Assembly: GCF_033001325.1 (NCBI RefSeq)
Contig: NZ_CP133111.1
Location: 2,294,001-2,358,000, forward strand
Origin: Rhodopseudomonas sp. BAL398
GTDB taxonomy: Bacteria > Pseudomonadota > Alphaproteobacteria > Rhizobiales > Xanthobacteraceae
Direction of reading: 5' to 3'
DNA length: 64,000 nt
The position numbers were made by a program, and so were the translations under genes. The notes below the pieces were generated by a model. It worked only from the letters and a program-made list of their open reading frames with translations. It was not told where the DNA came from and ran no database searches. Below are positions 8,678-17,492 of the stretch, in pieces (position 1 is the stretch's first letter; each line of letters opens with the position of its first letter).

Positions 8678-9078
8678 CGCGCCGCCCTCCGCGAACAGGC
8701 GGATTGACCGGCATCGGCGCGGCACACCTGTTCCAGGGTCGCCAGCCGGCAATCGAGCCAGATGTCGTCGCGGCTATCCTCGACGACGCGGCAGGCATGG
8801 GCGACGGTGGTGCGATCGCGCCCGAAACAGCGGCCGATCGCCTCGAAGCCGAGCGCGAAGCCGACATGCGCGAGATACATCGCCACCTGCCGGGCGAATG
8901 CCACCCGTGGCGGTCCTCTTGTGGCGGCGGTTAGGGCGCCAGCGTCGAGATTGAAATCGGCGGCGACGCAGGCCACGACGAATTGGCAGATCAGCTCCGG
9001 CGTGGCCTGCAGCTCGCAAGCCTGCCGGGAACCAGACAGCTGGGAAGTCGAAGCGGTGATGGCAGCGGATTGGAACAT
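8674..9078 (-). CDS. Helix-turn-helix protein resembling DnaA domain IV
   Basis: 134 residues from ATG 9078 (MFQSAAITAS), preceded by GAGAGG as ribosome binding site. Residues about 55-110 look like the DnaA C-terminal DNA-binding domain: ARQVAMYLAHVGFALGFEAIGRCFGRDRTTVAHACRVVED, matching the RDRTTVxHA signature that reads DnaA boxes. There is no AAA+ ATPase domain, so it is not an initiator; it could compete at DnaA boxes or act as a transcription factor. Translationally coupled to the DUF6456 gene. Assignment of fold is good, role is inference. Confidence 0.78.
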   Translation of the reverse strand: MFQSAAITASTSQLSGSRQACELQATPELICQFVVACVAADFNLDAGALTAATRGPPRVAFARQVAMYLAHVGFALGFEAIGRCFGRDRTTVAHACRVVEDSRDDIWLDCRLATLEQVCRADAGQSACSRRAAR

Positions 9079-9195
9079 TGCGGGCCTCTCTAGGAATATT
9101 TTCACATATCCTAGACGGCATTCCAACCCCGGGGATAAGCATCCGCAGGAATTTTTTCAGGCCCCGGCGTCGGACCGGTCAGGCGCCATGGGTGA

Positions 9196-9609
9196 TTATT
9201 TCCGACGGCGACGCTGCTGTCCAAGTCCCATTTTCTTGGCGAGGTTGGACCGGGCCGCCGCGTAATTCGGTGCCACCATCGGGTAATCGGCCGGCAAACC
9301 CCATTTTTCGCGATATTGCTCCGGGGTCATCTTATACTGCGTCCGCAAATGCCGTTTCAGCGATTTGAAACGTTTGCCGTCTTCCAAACAGATCAGATAT
9401 TCGGGCGTCATCGACTTTTTCAGCGGCACCGCCGGCTTGACCGGCTCCACAGCGGGTTCGGCACTGCCGTTGGACACCCGCAGCAGCGCAGCATGAACTT
9501 GGCCGATCAATCCGGAAATGTCGGACGCCGGAACCGGATTATTGCTGACATAGGCCGACACAATATTGGCGGTCAATTCGATGAAACTTTTGCCTGAAAC
9601 ATCACTCAT
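9196..9609 (-). CDS. mucR: Ros/MucR family zinc-finger transcriptional regulator
   Basis: 137 residues from ATG 9609 ([24 protein letters not shown]). The N-terminal oligomerisation part and C-terminal Ros/MucR domain are clear: [26 protein letters not shown] with C-x2-D plus two histidines as the likely zinc ligands (MucR proteins often replace the second Cys by Asp), then [37 protein letters not shown]. MucR proteins are H-NS-like gene silencers controlling exopolysaccharide, motility and cell-cycle genes. It is transcribed alone. Confidence 0.9.
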   Translation of the reverse strand: MSDVSGKSFIELTANIVSAYVSNNPVPASDISGLIGQVHAALLRVSNGSAEPAVEPVKPAVPLKKSMTPEYLICLEDGKRFKSLKRHLRTQYKMTPEQYREKWGLPADYPMVAPNYAAARSNLAKKMGLGQQRRRRK

Positions 9610-9786
9610 CAAACGGGTCTTTCGAGACTCCGACCAGCCCACGTCATGGCTTTGCCACGCGACACCGATCGAAATCCAGCTTGTTGCTAAAAAATGGCGG
9701 ATCCATTGCGGGCGGATGACTCAGTCGACCACGCATTTACCCATACTATTTCAAATTTTACAGTCGCAGCAAGCTAGACCAACAGA

Positions 9787-10656
9787 CTATGGGCGCTGAT
9801 CGAGATGCGCGCGCAATTCTTCGATCGATGCGAAGCGCATCATTCCTTCCGGCATCTGCGCCTCGATCGATCCATCGGAGTACAGCGAATAGGCCATGCC
9901 ATCGACCACGCCGGATTTCAGCACGGTGACCTGGTCGATGTCCTCGTTCGCGGCCTGATCGAGCGGGGGAGCGGTTTCGCTCGCGGGCTCGGCGGGCGGC
10001 GCAAGTCCCCGGCGGTGCCCGGGATCGGCGCGCGGCCGCTCGATTTCCGGCCATGCCTCCTGGAATGTCAGCGGCAGCGTTCCGGCAGCCAAGGCAGGCG
10101 CGGGCTCGGCCGTATCGGATTTGCGATCACGCTCCTTGCGCGAGGTCGAGGCGAACAACAGGTTGCGCCGCGCCTTGGCCGGGGGCTCGGGCGCCGGTTC
10201 AACCGGCGGCTCCGGTTCAGGCGGCCGGGCGATCTCGCGCTGACGACCTCGATCGCGCGCGGCGGCCTCCTGCTGCCAGGGCGGCAGCGACGGTCCTGGA
10301 CCGGACGGAGCCGGAGATGCGACGTCGACGCGCGGCTCGACCGCGCGATCCCGAGCAAACAACACGCTGTCATTGCCGGCTGCCGGCGCCGGCATCTCCT
10401 CGGGAACCGCAAGCCGTGGCGCCAAAGGCATCCGTTCGGCCGATTCCACGACTTCGGCGGCGATCCCGGCGGCAATCAGCTTCAATTCGCGCAGCACGGC
10501 GGCCAGCGCGAGCAGGATGGCGCCGGTACCGATGGCGAACACGCCCGATATGATCAGGGTGTTGCCGAAGCTGAATTCCTTGACCGGAACGCCAAATGCG
10601 ATCGCAACGACGCCAGCCAACAGAAAGGCTATTCCCGCCAGCAACAGCAACATCAT
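9787..10656 (-). CDS. Conserved membrane protein, Bradyrhizobiaceae type
   Basis: 289 residues. Two N-terminal membrane helices (about residues 3-20 and 30-54, the second with a helical continuation), then a long low-complexity Pro/Ala/Glu/Arg linker (about 75-235), and a short well-ordered C-terminal module (VLKSGVVDGMAYSLYSDGSIEAQMPEGMMRFASIEELRAHLDQ). The C-terminal module resembles one I have seen on several Bradyrhizobium membrane proteins; function unknown. Transcribed divergently from the aldolase gene. Confidence 0.7.
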   Translation of the reverse strand: MMLLLLAGIAFLLAGVVAIAFGVPVKEFSFGNTLIISGVFAIGTGAILLALAAVLRELKLIAAGIAAEVVESAERMPLAPRLAVPEEMPAPAAGNDSVLFARDRAVEPRVDVASPAPSGPGPSLPPWQQEAAARDRGRQREIARPPEPEPPVEPAPEPPAKARRNLLFASTSRKERDRKSDTAEPAPALAAGTLPLTFQEAWPEIERPRADPGHRRGLAPPAEPASETAPPLDQAANEDIDQVTVLKSGVVDGMAYSLYSDGSIEAQMPEGMMRFASIEELRAHLDQRP

Positions 10657-11050
10657 TCTCTACTCCACTCTCCGTAGCTTGGACTACGGCCGTCATTGCA
10701 ACGATAACGTCATCTTGTCCGGATCGGCAATTGCCATTCCGGATTGCAAACAACTTGTTCTTGCAGCCTTCCGCCGCTCGCTCAGCACGAAAGGCAGGCC
10801 GCGCGGCAGGGTAGTCGCATTTGCGTGATGCCGCCACGCTGCTGCGGGCTTATCCCGCGTCGTCGTGACCGCGCATTGTTCCGCGCTGCGGCATCAGGCC
10901 CTGGACAAGACGGCGCCGCGGGACAGCAAGACGTCCGGCTGAGCCCGGTTTGGCAAACATGACTGCCCCGCCGCTGCGGCGGCTTGCTGCGAAGCAATCG
11001 CAGGACTAGGCTATAATGTGAAAATAACACCATCAGGGAAGGAAACGACA
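10657..11050. other. Intergenic region, divergent promoters
   Basis: 394 bases between the divergent membrane-protein and aldolase genes. Short frames on both strands look like GC-rich chance frames. There is a hairpin CCGCCG-CTG-CGGCGG at 10968-10982 and a promoter-like TATAAT downstream of it. No RNA gene recognised. Confidence 0.4.
11012..11017 (+). promoter_or_regulatory. Possible -10 element for the aldolase gene
   Basis: A perfect TATAAT at 11012-11017 lies 33 bases before the aldolase ATG, which would give a leader of about 27 bases. The candidate -35 (TTGCTG, 10984-10989) is 22 bases away, longer than usual, so the promoter call rests mainly on the -10. Confidence 0.35.
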
Positions 11051-11830
11051 ATGTCGCCAGCCGAAGCGCGGTTGAAGGAAGTGCCGTCGGAGATGACCGA
11101 GGCCGAATGGGCCCAGCGGGTCAATCTCGCCGCCTGTTACCGGCTGGTCGCCTATTACGGCTGGGACGATCTGGTCGACACCCATATTTCCGCGCGCGTC
11201 CCCGGACCGGACCATCACTTCCTGATCAATCCCTACGGGCTGATGTTCGACGAGATCACCGCCTCGAGCCTGGTCAAGGTCGACCTCGACGGCAATCAGC
11301 TGACCCAGAGCGATTACAAGATCAACCCCGCCGGCTTCACCATCCATTCCGCGGTCCACGAGGTCCGCGAGGACGCCGGCTGCGTGATGCATCTGCACAC
11401 CCCGGACGGCACCGCGGTGGCGAGCTGTATGGAAGGTCTGCTGCCGCTGAACCAGACCGCGCATTTCGTCACCGGCGACCTCGCCTATCACGATTATGAA
11501 GGCGTCGCGCTCGATCATGATGAGCGGCCGCGGCTGCAGCGCGACCTCGGCACCCACAACCACATGCTGCTGCGCAATCACGGCACGCTGACGGTCGGCC
11601 GCTCGGTGGCCTCGGCATTCGAGCGGATGTATCATCTGGAGCGCGCCTGCACGATGCAGGTTCGCACCCGGATGCTGGGCCCGACCGCCTATCCGATCGA
11701 GAATATCGTGGTCGACAAGAACCACAATCTGATCGCCAATCAGGACGCGATGGATCTGCGCTCGACCAAGCTGGTATGGCCGCCGCTGCTACGCAAGCTC
11801 GACCGGATCGATCCGAGCTATCGGAATTGA
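11051..11830 (+). CDS. Class II aldolase/adducin family protein
   Basis: 259 residues from ATG 11051, with AAGGA eight bases upstream. The class II aldolase fold is shown by NLAACYRLVAYYGWDDLVDTHISARV, the metal-binding histidines in VMHLHTPDG and the third in LLRNHGTLTVG. Members are zinc-dependent aldolases or decarboxylases acting on sugar phosphates, or substrate-binding homologues; this subgroup with the N-terminal EAEWAQRVNLAACYRL is usually annotated only as class II aldolase. Cytoplasmic. The substrate cannot be predicted. A strong terminator follows. Confidence 0.85.
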   Translation: MSPAEARLKEVPSEMTEAEWAQRVNLAACYRLVAYYGWDDLVDTHISARVPGPDHHFLINPYGLMFDEITASSLVKVDLDGNQLTQSDYKINPAGFTIHSAVHEVREDAGCVMHLHTPDGTAVASCMEGLLPLNQTAHFVTGDLAYHDYEGVALDHDERPRLQRDLGTHNHMLLRNHGTLTVGRSVASAFERMYHLERACTMQVRTRMLGPTAYPIENIVVDKNHNLIANQDAMDLRSTKLVWPPLLRKLDRIDPSYRN

Positions 11831-11883
11831 TTTTCGCGCGGATCTGATTTAGCTTCGCGCTACATACCTCTACACGCCGATTC

Positions 11884-11916
11884 AAAACGCCGCCCAATTC
11901 CGGGCGGCGTTTTTGC
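11884..11916. terminator. Rho-independent terminator, probably bidirectional
   Basis: AAACGCCGCCC and GGGCGGCGTTT form a perfect 11-base stem around a six-base loop (AATTCC), flanked by A-rich sequence on the left and TT on the right. It sits between the plus-strand aldolase gene and the end of the minus-strand iron locus and could stop both. Confidence 0.85.
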
Positions 11917-11948
11917 GGGTCGGTGCTACGGCGGCGGCCACCCTATCG

Positions 11949-12239
11949 CTACCGCGGCTCTCGGGCGCCGAACCGAGCGTAGCCGATCAGCGCGCAATAC
12001 ACGACGCTGGCGGCCAGCGTGGTGAGCCCGCTGAACATGACCAGGCCAAGGCCCCAGCCCTGCCGGCCGACGAGCAGGCCGAGCACGATCAGCAGCGCGG
12101 CTCCGCCGGCGGCGCGCAGCAGACGGGTCGCGGCCGGCGCCAGCGGCCGGCCGACCAGTTCGCGCTGCTGGCGGCGCGTGGCCAGCACCAAGGCGGCGAA
12201 TCCGACAAGGCAAAGCGCGAAGGCGAGCGCCTGGTTCAT
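11949..12239 (-). CDS. DUF3325 domain-containing small membrane protein
   Basis: 96 residues from ATG 12239 (MNQALAFALCLVGFAALVLATRRQQRELVG). Three hydrophobic helices fill most of the protein. DUF3325 proteins are found almost only next to PepSY and DUF3649 proteins in TonB-dependent siderophore loci, as here. Its ATG overlaps the PepSY stop by four bases (12236-12239). Probably part of an inner-membrane complex serving iron release or uptake; no biochemical role is known to me. Confidence 0.8.
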   Translation of the reverse strand: MNQALAFALCLVGFAALVLATRRQQRELVGRPLAPAATRLLRAAGGAALLIVLGLLVGRQGWGLGLVMFSGLTTLAASVVYCALIGYARFGAREPR

Positions 12240-13873
12240 CGCGCGCCCTCCCCGGAAGCCAGCGCAACCGTCGGGGATCGCTGCGTGCTGGATCGAACCC
12301 CGGCGCCGTGCCGGGCGGTGCGCAGCGCCAGCACGGCGTGCAGCAATGCGAGCGCCCAGCACATTAGATCGACCCCCGCAAACACCCAGTCGCCGTCAGC
12401 CAGGCTGCGCCACAGTGGACGCGCTGTGGTGAGCGCATTCAGAATCGGCAGCAAGCCCAGCAACACGGCGGCGCCCCAGAGTTGCTCGACCCAGGCCGAC
12501 CTCGCCGGGCGCAGCAGCGCGTGCAGCAGCGTCGCCGCCCAGACGATGAAGAACGCGTTGATCTCCCAACCGGCGCGCGCCGGCAACGCCACCGGCAGCA
12601 GCCGGTTCGCCCATAGGAACCCGGTCATGGCCACCGACAGGCCGGCGATGGTGGCGATATTCAGCCGCTCGACCAGACGGAACCCGATATGCGGCCGATG
12701 CGGATCGGGCAGCTTCTGCCGGCGCTTCACCGTCCACATCACCAGCCCGGTACCGACCATCGCGGTGCCCATCAGGCTGACCAGGAAATACAGCCATCGC
12801 ATGACGGTGTCGCTGAAGCGGCCGAGATGCAGCCCGTACAGCACGCCGCGGGTCTCGGCGGCTGCCCCGACGTGATCATGCACCGCCAGCAACTCGCCGG
12901 TGGTGCCGTCGAATTCCATGGATTGGGGACTCATCGACACGCGGCTTGCATCCGCCCGCGTTACCGCCACGCGTGCGGCGGCGTCGCCAGGGTGAACGGC
13001 GTTGACCCGGCCGATCGCATCGTGGCCCCAGCGCTGCTGCGCCTGCCGCACCATCGCCTCGACCGATGCCAGCGGTACCGGCTGGCCGCTCGGCTTGCCC
13101 GGCTGGAGGAAAGCGCTGAGCTCGGCGGCGAGCTGCTGGCGCTCGGCCGGCGTCTTGAACGCCGCGCGCTCGCCCCACGGCATGTACAACGCCATCAGGG
13201 TCACCAGGCCGGTATAGGTGATCATCGCATGAAACGGCAGCCCGAACACCGACAATGCGTTATGCGCATCGAGCCAGGAGCGTTGCCCCTTGCCCCAGCG
13301 GAAGGTGAAGAAGTCGACAAAGATCTTCTTGTGAGTGATCACGCCGGCGACGATGGCAACAAGCATGAACATCGCGGCAACTCCCGCGAGCAACCGGCCC
13401 CACAGCACCGGCATGTAGTAGAACTGAAAATGGAAGCGATAGAAGAAATCCCCACCCAGCGTGTCGCGCGACGACACGCTGTGGCCGGTCGCGGGATCGA
13501 AGTGGCCCTCGGCAAAGCCGCGGCGACCGGGGCCACGGGTGGCGCCGAGCCAAAACGCGTAGACGCTGTTGTTCCGCGCGTCGGGCAGCCGCAGGCTCCA
13601 TTGCGAGGCACCGGGCGCGATAATGCCGAGTTCGTCCGCAACGCGCTGCGCCACCACCGCCTGATCGGGAAGCTGCTGCAGGCGCGGCAGCTCCGGCCGC
13701 ATCCATTGCGACAGCTCGTCCTTGAAATACGACACCGTGCCGGTGAGGAACATGGCATAGAGGATCCAGCCGAGCAGCAGGCCCGCCCAGGTATGCAGGC
13801 CGGACATGCTCTGGCGGATGCCACGGCCGGCACCGCGCGGATCGTCTTCCACCTCGACGCCTCGGCCGGTCAT
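12236..13873 (-). CDS. PepSY-associated transmembrane protein, siderophore locus
   Basis: 545 residues from ATG 13873 (MTGRGVEVEDD). PepSY-associated TM layout: first helix after LHTWAGLLLGWILYAMFLTGTVSYFKDELSQWM, periplasmic PepSY part, further helices with histidines that could bind haem (FHFQFYYMP, LDAHNALSVFGLPFHAMITYTG, LHLGRFSDTVMRWLYFLVSLMGTAMVGTGLVMWTVKRR). Relatives in TonB-receptor loci are thought to act as ferric-siderophore reductases or membrane redox proteins; here inferred. ATGA overlaps tie it to the DUF3649 gene before it (13870-13873) and the DUF3325 gene after it. Confidence 0.85.
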   Translation of the reverse strand: MTGRGVEVEDDPRGAGRGIRQSMSGLHTWAGLLLGWILYAMFLTGTVSYFKDELSQWMRPELPRLQQLPDQAVVAQRVADELGIIAPGASQWSLRLPDARNNSVYAFWLGATRGPGRRGFAEGHFDPATGHSVSSRDTLGGDFFYRFHFQFYYMPVLWGRLLAGVAAMFMLVAIVAGVITHKKIFVDFFTFRWGKGQRSWLDAHNALSVFGLPFHAMITYTGLVTLMALYMPWGERAAFKTPAERQQLAAELSAFLQPGKPSGQPVPLASVEAMVRQAQQRWGHDAIGRVNAVHPGDAAARVAVTRADASRVSMSPQSMEFDGTTGELLAVHDHVGAAAETRGVLYGLHLGRFSDTVMRWLYFLVSLMGTAMVGTGLVMWTVKRRQKLPDPHRPHIGFRLVERLNIATIAGLSVAMTGFLWANRLLPVALPARAGWEINAFFIVWAATLLHALLRPARSAWVEQLWGAAVLLGLLPILNALTTARPLWRSLADGDWVFAGVDLMCWALALLHAVLALRTARHGAGVRSSTQRSPTVALASGEGAR

Positions 13874-14154
13874 CGCGCGCCCCACCAAGCCAGCGGCAAC
13901 AGCGCGAGCACCACGACGACGAGCCCCGTCCAGGCCTTTGCAGCGCTACGCACAGCGAACACCCAGATCACCGCGCCGGCATAGACCGCGAAGCTCGCGA
14001 GTTGGCCGACTAGCACGGCTTGCGGTCGGCCGATCGGCAATGCCAGCACGGCCACGCTGACCAACGCAGCCAGCGCGTAGCCGCCGACCAGGGCGGCGAC
14101 GATGCGCGAGATCAGCGGGACCGTCGAGCGCGCCCGGTGGACGAGCGAGGTCAT
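13870..14154 (-). CDS. DUF3649 domain-containing small membrane protein
   Basis: 94 residues from ATG 14154 (MTSLVHRARSTVPLISRIVAALVGGYALAALVSVAVLALP). Three membrane helices. DUF3649 accompanies PepSY and DUF3325 proteins in iron-acquisition operons. Overlaps by four bases with the DUF4198 gene upstream (14151-14154) and with the PepSY gene downstream, so the four genes should be translated as a chain. Confidence 0.82.
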   Translation of the reverse strand: MTSLVHRARSTVPLISRIVAALVGGYALAALVSVAVLALPIGRPQAVLVGQLASFAVYAGAVIWVFAVRSAAKAWTGLVVVVLALLPLAWWGAR

Positions 14155-14867
14155 CGACCGGGCGTTGCCGCCGGACCCGGCGGAATCGGCGGCAAGCCGT
14201 CGGGCTTCACATAGGTGACGGTCGTGGCATAGCTCACGGCGTCGTACTTCTCTCCCGCCCGCTCGCCCGCGGTGCGATCGTTGACGCTGACTTCGGCGAC
14301 ATAGAGCCCCTTCCACGGCATCTCGAAACTGACGAGACCCTGCTCGTCGGTATGCGCCTCCTTGGTCCAGCCCGATTGCGTCGTCAGTGCCACCTTGGTC
14401 TTCGGCTTGGGCTGATCCTTGAACACCAGCTTGAATTGCCCCGCCTTGCCGGTCGGTACCAGGTCGAGTGTCAGTTTCGGCTGCTGGGCGGAGAAATCCG
14501 TGATCAGGCGCGCGGCCGGATGGAACCAGTTGCGAACCTCCTTGTCCTGCTGCTTCCAGGTGTAGAGCGGGTAGTTCGCATCCTCGGCGACGATGCTGTC
14601 GCCCGCCTTGGCGGCGAACGGCAGCGTGAAGCCGGTCGCGGTCTTGGCAGCGTCGGCCGACTGCTCGCCTTTCGCGGCGATCAGCGTGGCGGTCGGCTTG
14701 CCGAATTTGTCGAGCAGGCCCGGCGAGGCTTCGCGCAAATTCTCGCCGAACTCGCCGAACCGCACCACTGCGCTCTGCCCGTCCGCCTGCTCGATCCAGA
14801 TCTGATGCGCCTGCGCGGACGTCGCCACGCCGAACAACGCGATCAGTGCGAGAGAGAGTTTTTTCAT
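14151..14867 (-). CDS. DUF4198 periplasmic protein
   Basis: 238 residues with a clear Sec signal peptide (MKKLSLALIALFGVATSAQA|HQ). DUF4198 features: mature N-terminus HQIWIEQ, then a beta-rich body with VRFGEFGENLREASPGLLDKF and repeated strands, and GLVSFEMPWKGLYVAEVSVND. The family is related to NikM-type and metal-transport accessory proteins and often sits beside TonB receptors. It should act in the periplasm, perhaps binding metal or helping the receptor. First gene of the coupled chain after the receptor gene; 81 bases separate them. Confidence 0.82.
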   Translation of the reverse strand: MKKLSLALIALFGVATSAQAHQIWIEQADGQSAVVRFGEFGENLREASPGLLDKFGKPTATLIAAKGEQSADAAKTATGFTLPFAAKAGDSIVAEDANYPLYTWKQQDKEVRNWFHPAARLITDFSAQQPKLTLDLVPTGKAGQFKLVFKDQPKPKTKVALTTQSGWTKEAHTDEQGLVSFEMPWKGLYVAEVSVNDRTAGERAGEKYDAVSYATTVTYVKPDGLPPIPPGPAATPGR

Positions 14868-14902
14868 GTCGGCACCTCGTTAGCGTCCTATTGAAACATG
14901 CT

Positions 14903-14927
14903 CATGCCCGGCGCGAGGCCGGGCATG
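14903..14927. terminator. Intercistronic hairpin between receptor and DUF4198 genes
   Basis: CATGCCCGGC and GCCGGGCATG pair perfectly (10 bases) around GCGAG, in the 81-base gap. In the plus direction it ends in CATGACG, like the outer arms of the repeat at 26180-26288. Read on the minus strand there is no T run, so it may stabilise or attenuate the message rather than end it. Confidence 0.5.
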
Positions 14928-14948
14928 ACGCGTCGATGGTCGCAACGA

Positions 14949-17243
14949 TCAGAAATCGAACGCTGCAGAAAGAACGTAGGTGCGTGGCGCCCCCACGGTG
15001 ACGTAGGTGCCAGTGGTCAGCCAATAATTCTCGCCGGTGACATTCTCGATATTGGCGCGGAACGTGACCGGCTTGCCGGTGAGCGCGGTCGTGGTGTAGC
15101 GCGCGCCGATGTCGAGCCGGGTCCAGGCCGGAAACTTTACCGTGTTGGCGGTGGTGAGATAGGAGCTTCCGGTGTGGATCACCCGACCGTTGAGCGAGAG
15201 ACCCCGGACCCACGGCGTATCCCAGTCGAGGCTGGCGGAGAGCGTCGTCCCCGGTACGCCGGCGGCATCGTTGCCGCGTTGCGACGCGATGCTCGGGTTG
15301 GTCAGTTCGGGCTTGATGAAGGTCGCACTGACCATGCCGCGCAGGCCCGGCAGCAACAGGCCGTAGGCGTTCAGTTCCACGCCGCGGTTGCGCTGCTCGC
15401 CGTCATAGGCCAGCGAACCAAGGGTTCCGCCCGACGTCCGGATCGAGTTCGGCCGCATGATCTGAAACACTGCCGCGGTGGTGGTGATCATACCCCAATC
15501 GACCTTGACGCCCGCTTCCTGCTGCTTCGACTTGTAGGGCGCGAGCACCTCGCCGACGTTGTCGTAACCGGCACCGACGATGGTGCCGCGGGTGAGGCCT
15601 TCGGCGTAGTTCGCATACAGCGAGACGTTGCGCCAGGGCTTGACGACGATGCCGGCCAGCGGCGTCGTCGCGCTGGTGTCGTAGCCACTGGTGAACGCAC
15701 CGGTGCTGGTGCTGAAGCTGTCCACCTTCACGTTCTGCTGGCGGACGCCGAGCGTGAGCAGCACCGACTCGTTCAGAAACGACATCGTGTCGACGACCGC
15801 GGCGCTGGTCAGGGTCGATTCGGACGCGAGCTGCGGGTCTGTCCGCGCCGCCGTGATCGCAGGAAGCGGCGACGGGTTGTAGATGTTCGACGCCGCCCTG
15901 TTGCCTGTAATGTAAGCATTGCCGGCCTCCTGATAGAAGCCGGTATAGGCGACGTTCACCTTGTGGTTGATGAAGCCGGTGTCGAACTGCGAGCGGAAGC
16001 CGGCATTGCCGCTGACGGTCTTGGTGTAGGAGTCGTAGTAGTTGTTCTGCACCGTGAAGTTGCCGAGCGCGTCGACGGCGACGGCCGACGACGGGAAGGT
16101 CTGATCGTTGGTGCCGTCGCGATAGCCGACGCCGGCATAGGCCGTCAGCCAGCTGGTCAGGTCGTATTCGAAACCCGTCGCGATGGTATTATCCTTCTGG
16201 CGAAGTTTCGTGCCGGGATACCAGTTGCTACGCGCATCGGGCGCGGCCGGAATCGAGGTCAGTGTCGACAGCAGGCTGATCTGCGGACGGAAATTGTCGG
16301 TGTTGTCGTTCTGCGAGATCGCATCGAGCGTCCAACGCAGCCGGTCGCCGCGATAGTCGATCGCCAGCGCGCCCAGGCCGGACCGGAAATTCCCGTCCTC
16401 GATCGAGGCCTCGCCGTTGCGGCCGACGCCGTTGAAGCGGACGCCCCACTCCTTGTTGGCGCCGAAGCGCCGGCTGGTCTCCAAATGCAGGCCGTAATTG
16501 GCCCCGCTCATGAAGAACGGCGTCAGGCGCGAGAAATCGGTCTCGGTGGCGCGCTTGGTGACGATGTTGATGCCGCCGCCGACGGTGCCGCTCGGCGCGA
16601 TGCCGTTGATCAACGCGCCGGGGCCCTTGAGCAGTTCGATCCGCTCGATGATCTGCGCCGGGATGCGCTGCGACGACGACAGCCCGTAGAGGCCGTTGAG
16701 GCCGACGTCGGTGGCATTCACGGGGAAGCCGCGAATGACGAAGGTGTCGTCGAAGCCGTTGCTGCCGGTGCTGGTCCGCACCGACGCATCGTTGATCAGC
16801 GTGTCGGCCGCGGTGCGCGCCTGCTGGTCCTCGATCAATTGCGAGGTGTAGTTCACCGTCGAGAACGGCGTATCCATCACGCTGGTGGAGCCGAGTAGGC
16901 CGAGCGTTCCGCCCTGCGCCACCTGACCGCCCGCATAGGCCGGCGCGGGAATTCCGATCGTTCGCGTCGTCCCCAAAGTGGTCGCCGGCGCGACCGGCTC
17001 GGGAGGCCGCTCGTTCCGCCGCGGCGCGACGCGGGCGGAACGCCGCGGGGTACCGCGAGGCCGAACGGCGCGCGTCGTCCGCGCTCTCTGCTGCGGCGCA
17101 TCGACGGACACCGGCGGCAACACGCGTGGCTCTGTGCTCTGCGCCGCGCTCGGCGACGCCGTCATTGCAGTCAGGCACATCGACACGACGCTCGTCGCGA
17201 CGCCGAAGCACCAACGGTTTTTGTTGTTCTTGAAATTTTTCAC
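14949..17243 (-). CDS. TonB-dependent siderophore receptor
   Basis: 764 residues from GTG 17243, with GGGGACG seven bases upstream. Signal peptide to about residue 35 (SPSAAQ), a long Arg/Pro-rich linker that may carry the TonB box region, plug domain (about 110-230; DTPFSTVNYTSQLIEDQQARTAADTL, FVIRGFPVN, RIELLKGPGALINGIAPSGTVGGGINIVTKRA) and 22-strand barrel ending YVLSAAFDF with terminal Phe. This is the siderophore-receptor subfamily of ferric hydroxamate type (FhuA/FcuA-like). It lies in the outer membrane and imports ferric siderophore using TonB energy. First of a locus with DUF4198, DUF3649, PepSY and DUF3325 genes. Probable iron-responsive half-sites lie upstream. Confidence 0.9.
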   Translation of the reverse strand: MKNFKNNKNRWCFGVATSVVSMCLTAMTASPSAAQSTEPRVLPPVSVDAPQQRARTTRAVRPRGTPRRSARVAPRRNERPPEPVAPATTLGTTRTIGIPAPAYAGGQVAQGGTLGLLGSTSVMDTPFSTVNYTSQLIEDQQARTAADTLINDASVRTSTGSNGFDDTFVIRGFPVNATDVGLNGLYGLSSSQRIPAQIIERIELLKGPGALINGIAPSGTVGGGINIVTKRATETDFSRLTPFFMSGANYGLHLETSRRFGANKEWGVRFNGVGRNGEASIEDGNFRSGLGALAIDYRGDRLRWTLDAISQNDNTDNFRPQISLLSTLTSIPAAPDARSNWYPGTKLRQKDNTIATGFEYDLTSWLTAYAGVGYRDGTNDQTFPSSAVAVDALGNFTVQNNYYDSYTKTVSGNAGFRSQFDTGFINHKVNVAYTGFYQEAGNAYITGNRAASNIYNPSPLPAITAARTDPQLASESTLTSAAVVDTMSFLNESVLLTLGVRQQNVKVDSFSTSTGAFTSGYDTSATTPLAGIVVKPWRNVSLYANYAEGLTRGTIVGAGYDNVGEVLAPYKSKQQEAGVKVDWGMITTTAAVFQIMRPNSIRTSGGTLGSLAYDGEQRNRGVELNAYGLLLPGLRGMVSATFIKPELTNPSIASQRGNDAAGVPGTTLSASLDWDTPWVRGLSLNGRVIHTGSSYLTTANTVKFPAWTRLDIGARYTTTALTGKPVTFRANIENVTGENYWLTTGTYVTVGAPRTYVLSAAFDF

Positions 17244-17261
17244 TCAACGTCCCCAGTTCAT

Positions 17262-17492
17262 TCACGACGCGTGACTAGGGGATCGAAATTGAGGGGGCAA
17301 CGGACCCAGTTTAGAATCCGTTGACGCAATCGCCATCTGCTGCATCACGCCAACGACGACAGCCGCGACGATTAGAACGACTCCAATCGCGCCGGCGGCA
17401 AGATCGTTCGACGCGATCGGCGCAGCGCGATCTGCAAAAGGACTGAAAACTCTTGCGCGCCCGCGCGTTCTAAGCCGCGCAGCGCGAAGCAA
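17262..17492 (-). CDS. Possible small membrane protein (doubtful)
   Basis: A 76-residue frame with one hydrophobic segment (LAAGAIGVVLIVAAVVVGVM). It ends 18 bases before the siderophore receptor start and would be first in that unit. Against it: no family is recognised, there is no clear ribosome binding site, and several TTAGAA-type half-sites that look regulatory lie inside it. It may be only the promoter region. Confidence 0.22.
   Translation of the reverse strand: MLRAARLRTRGRARVFSPFADRAAPIASNDLAAGAIGVVLIVAAVVVGVMQQMAIASTDSKLGPLPPQFRSPSHAS

Noticed and set aside
11926-12267. Alternative minus-strand frame overlapping the DUF3325 gene
   Set aside because: Arg/Ala-rich and out of frame with the helix-rich DUF3325 protein, which has coupled neighbours and a family match.
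14898-16898. Long plus-strand frame of 666 codons opposite the siderophore receptor gene
   Set aside because: It is rich in Arg, Gly and Asp with no domain, and mirrors a well-supported TonB receptor on the other strand. Such antisense frames are common in high-GC DNA.
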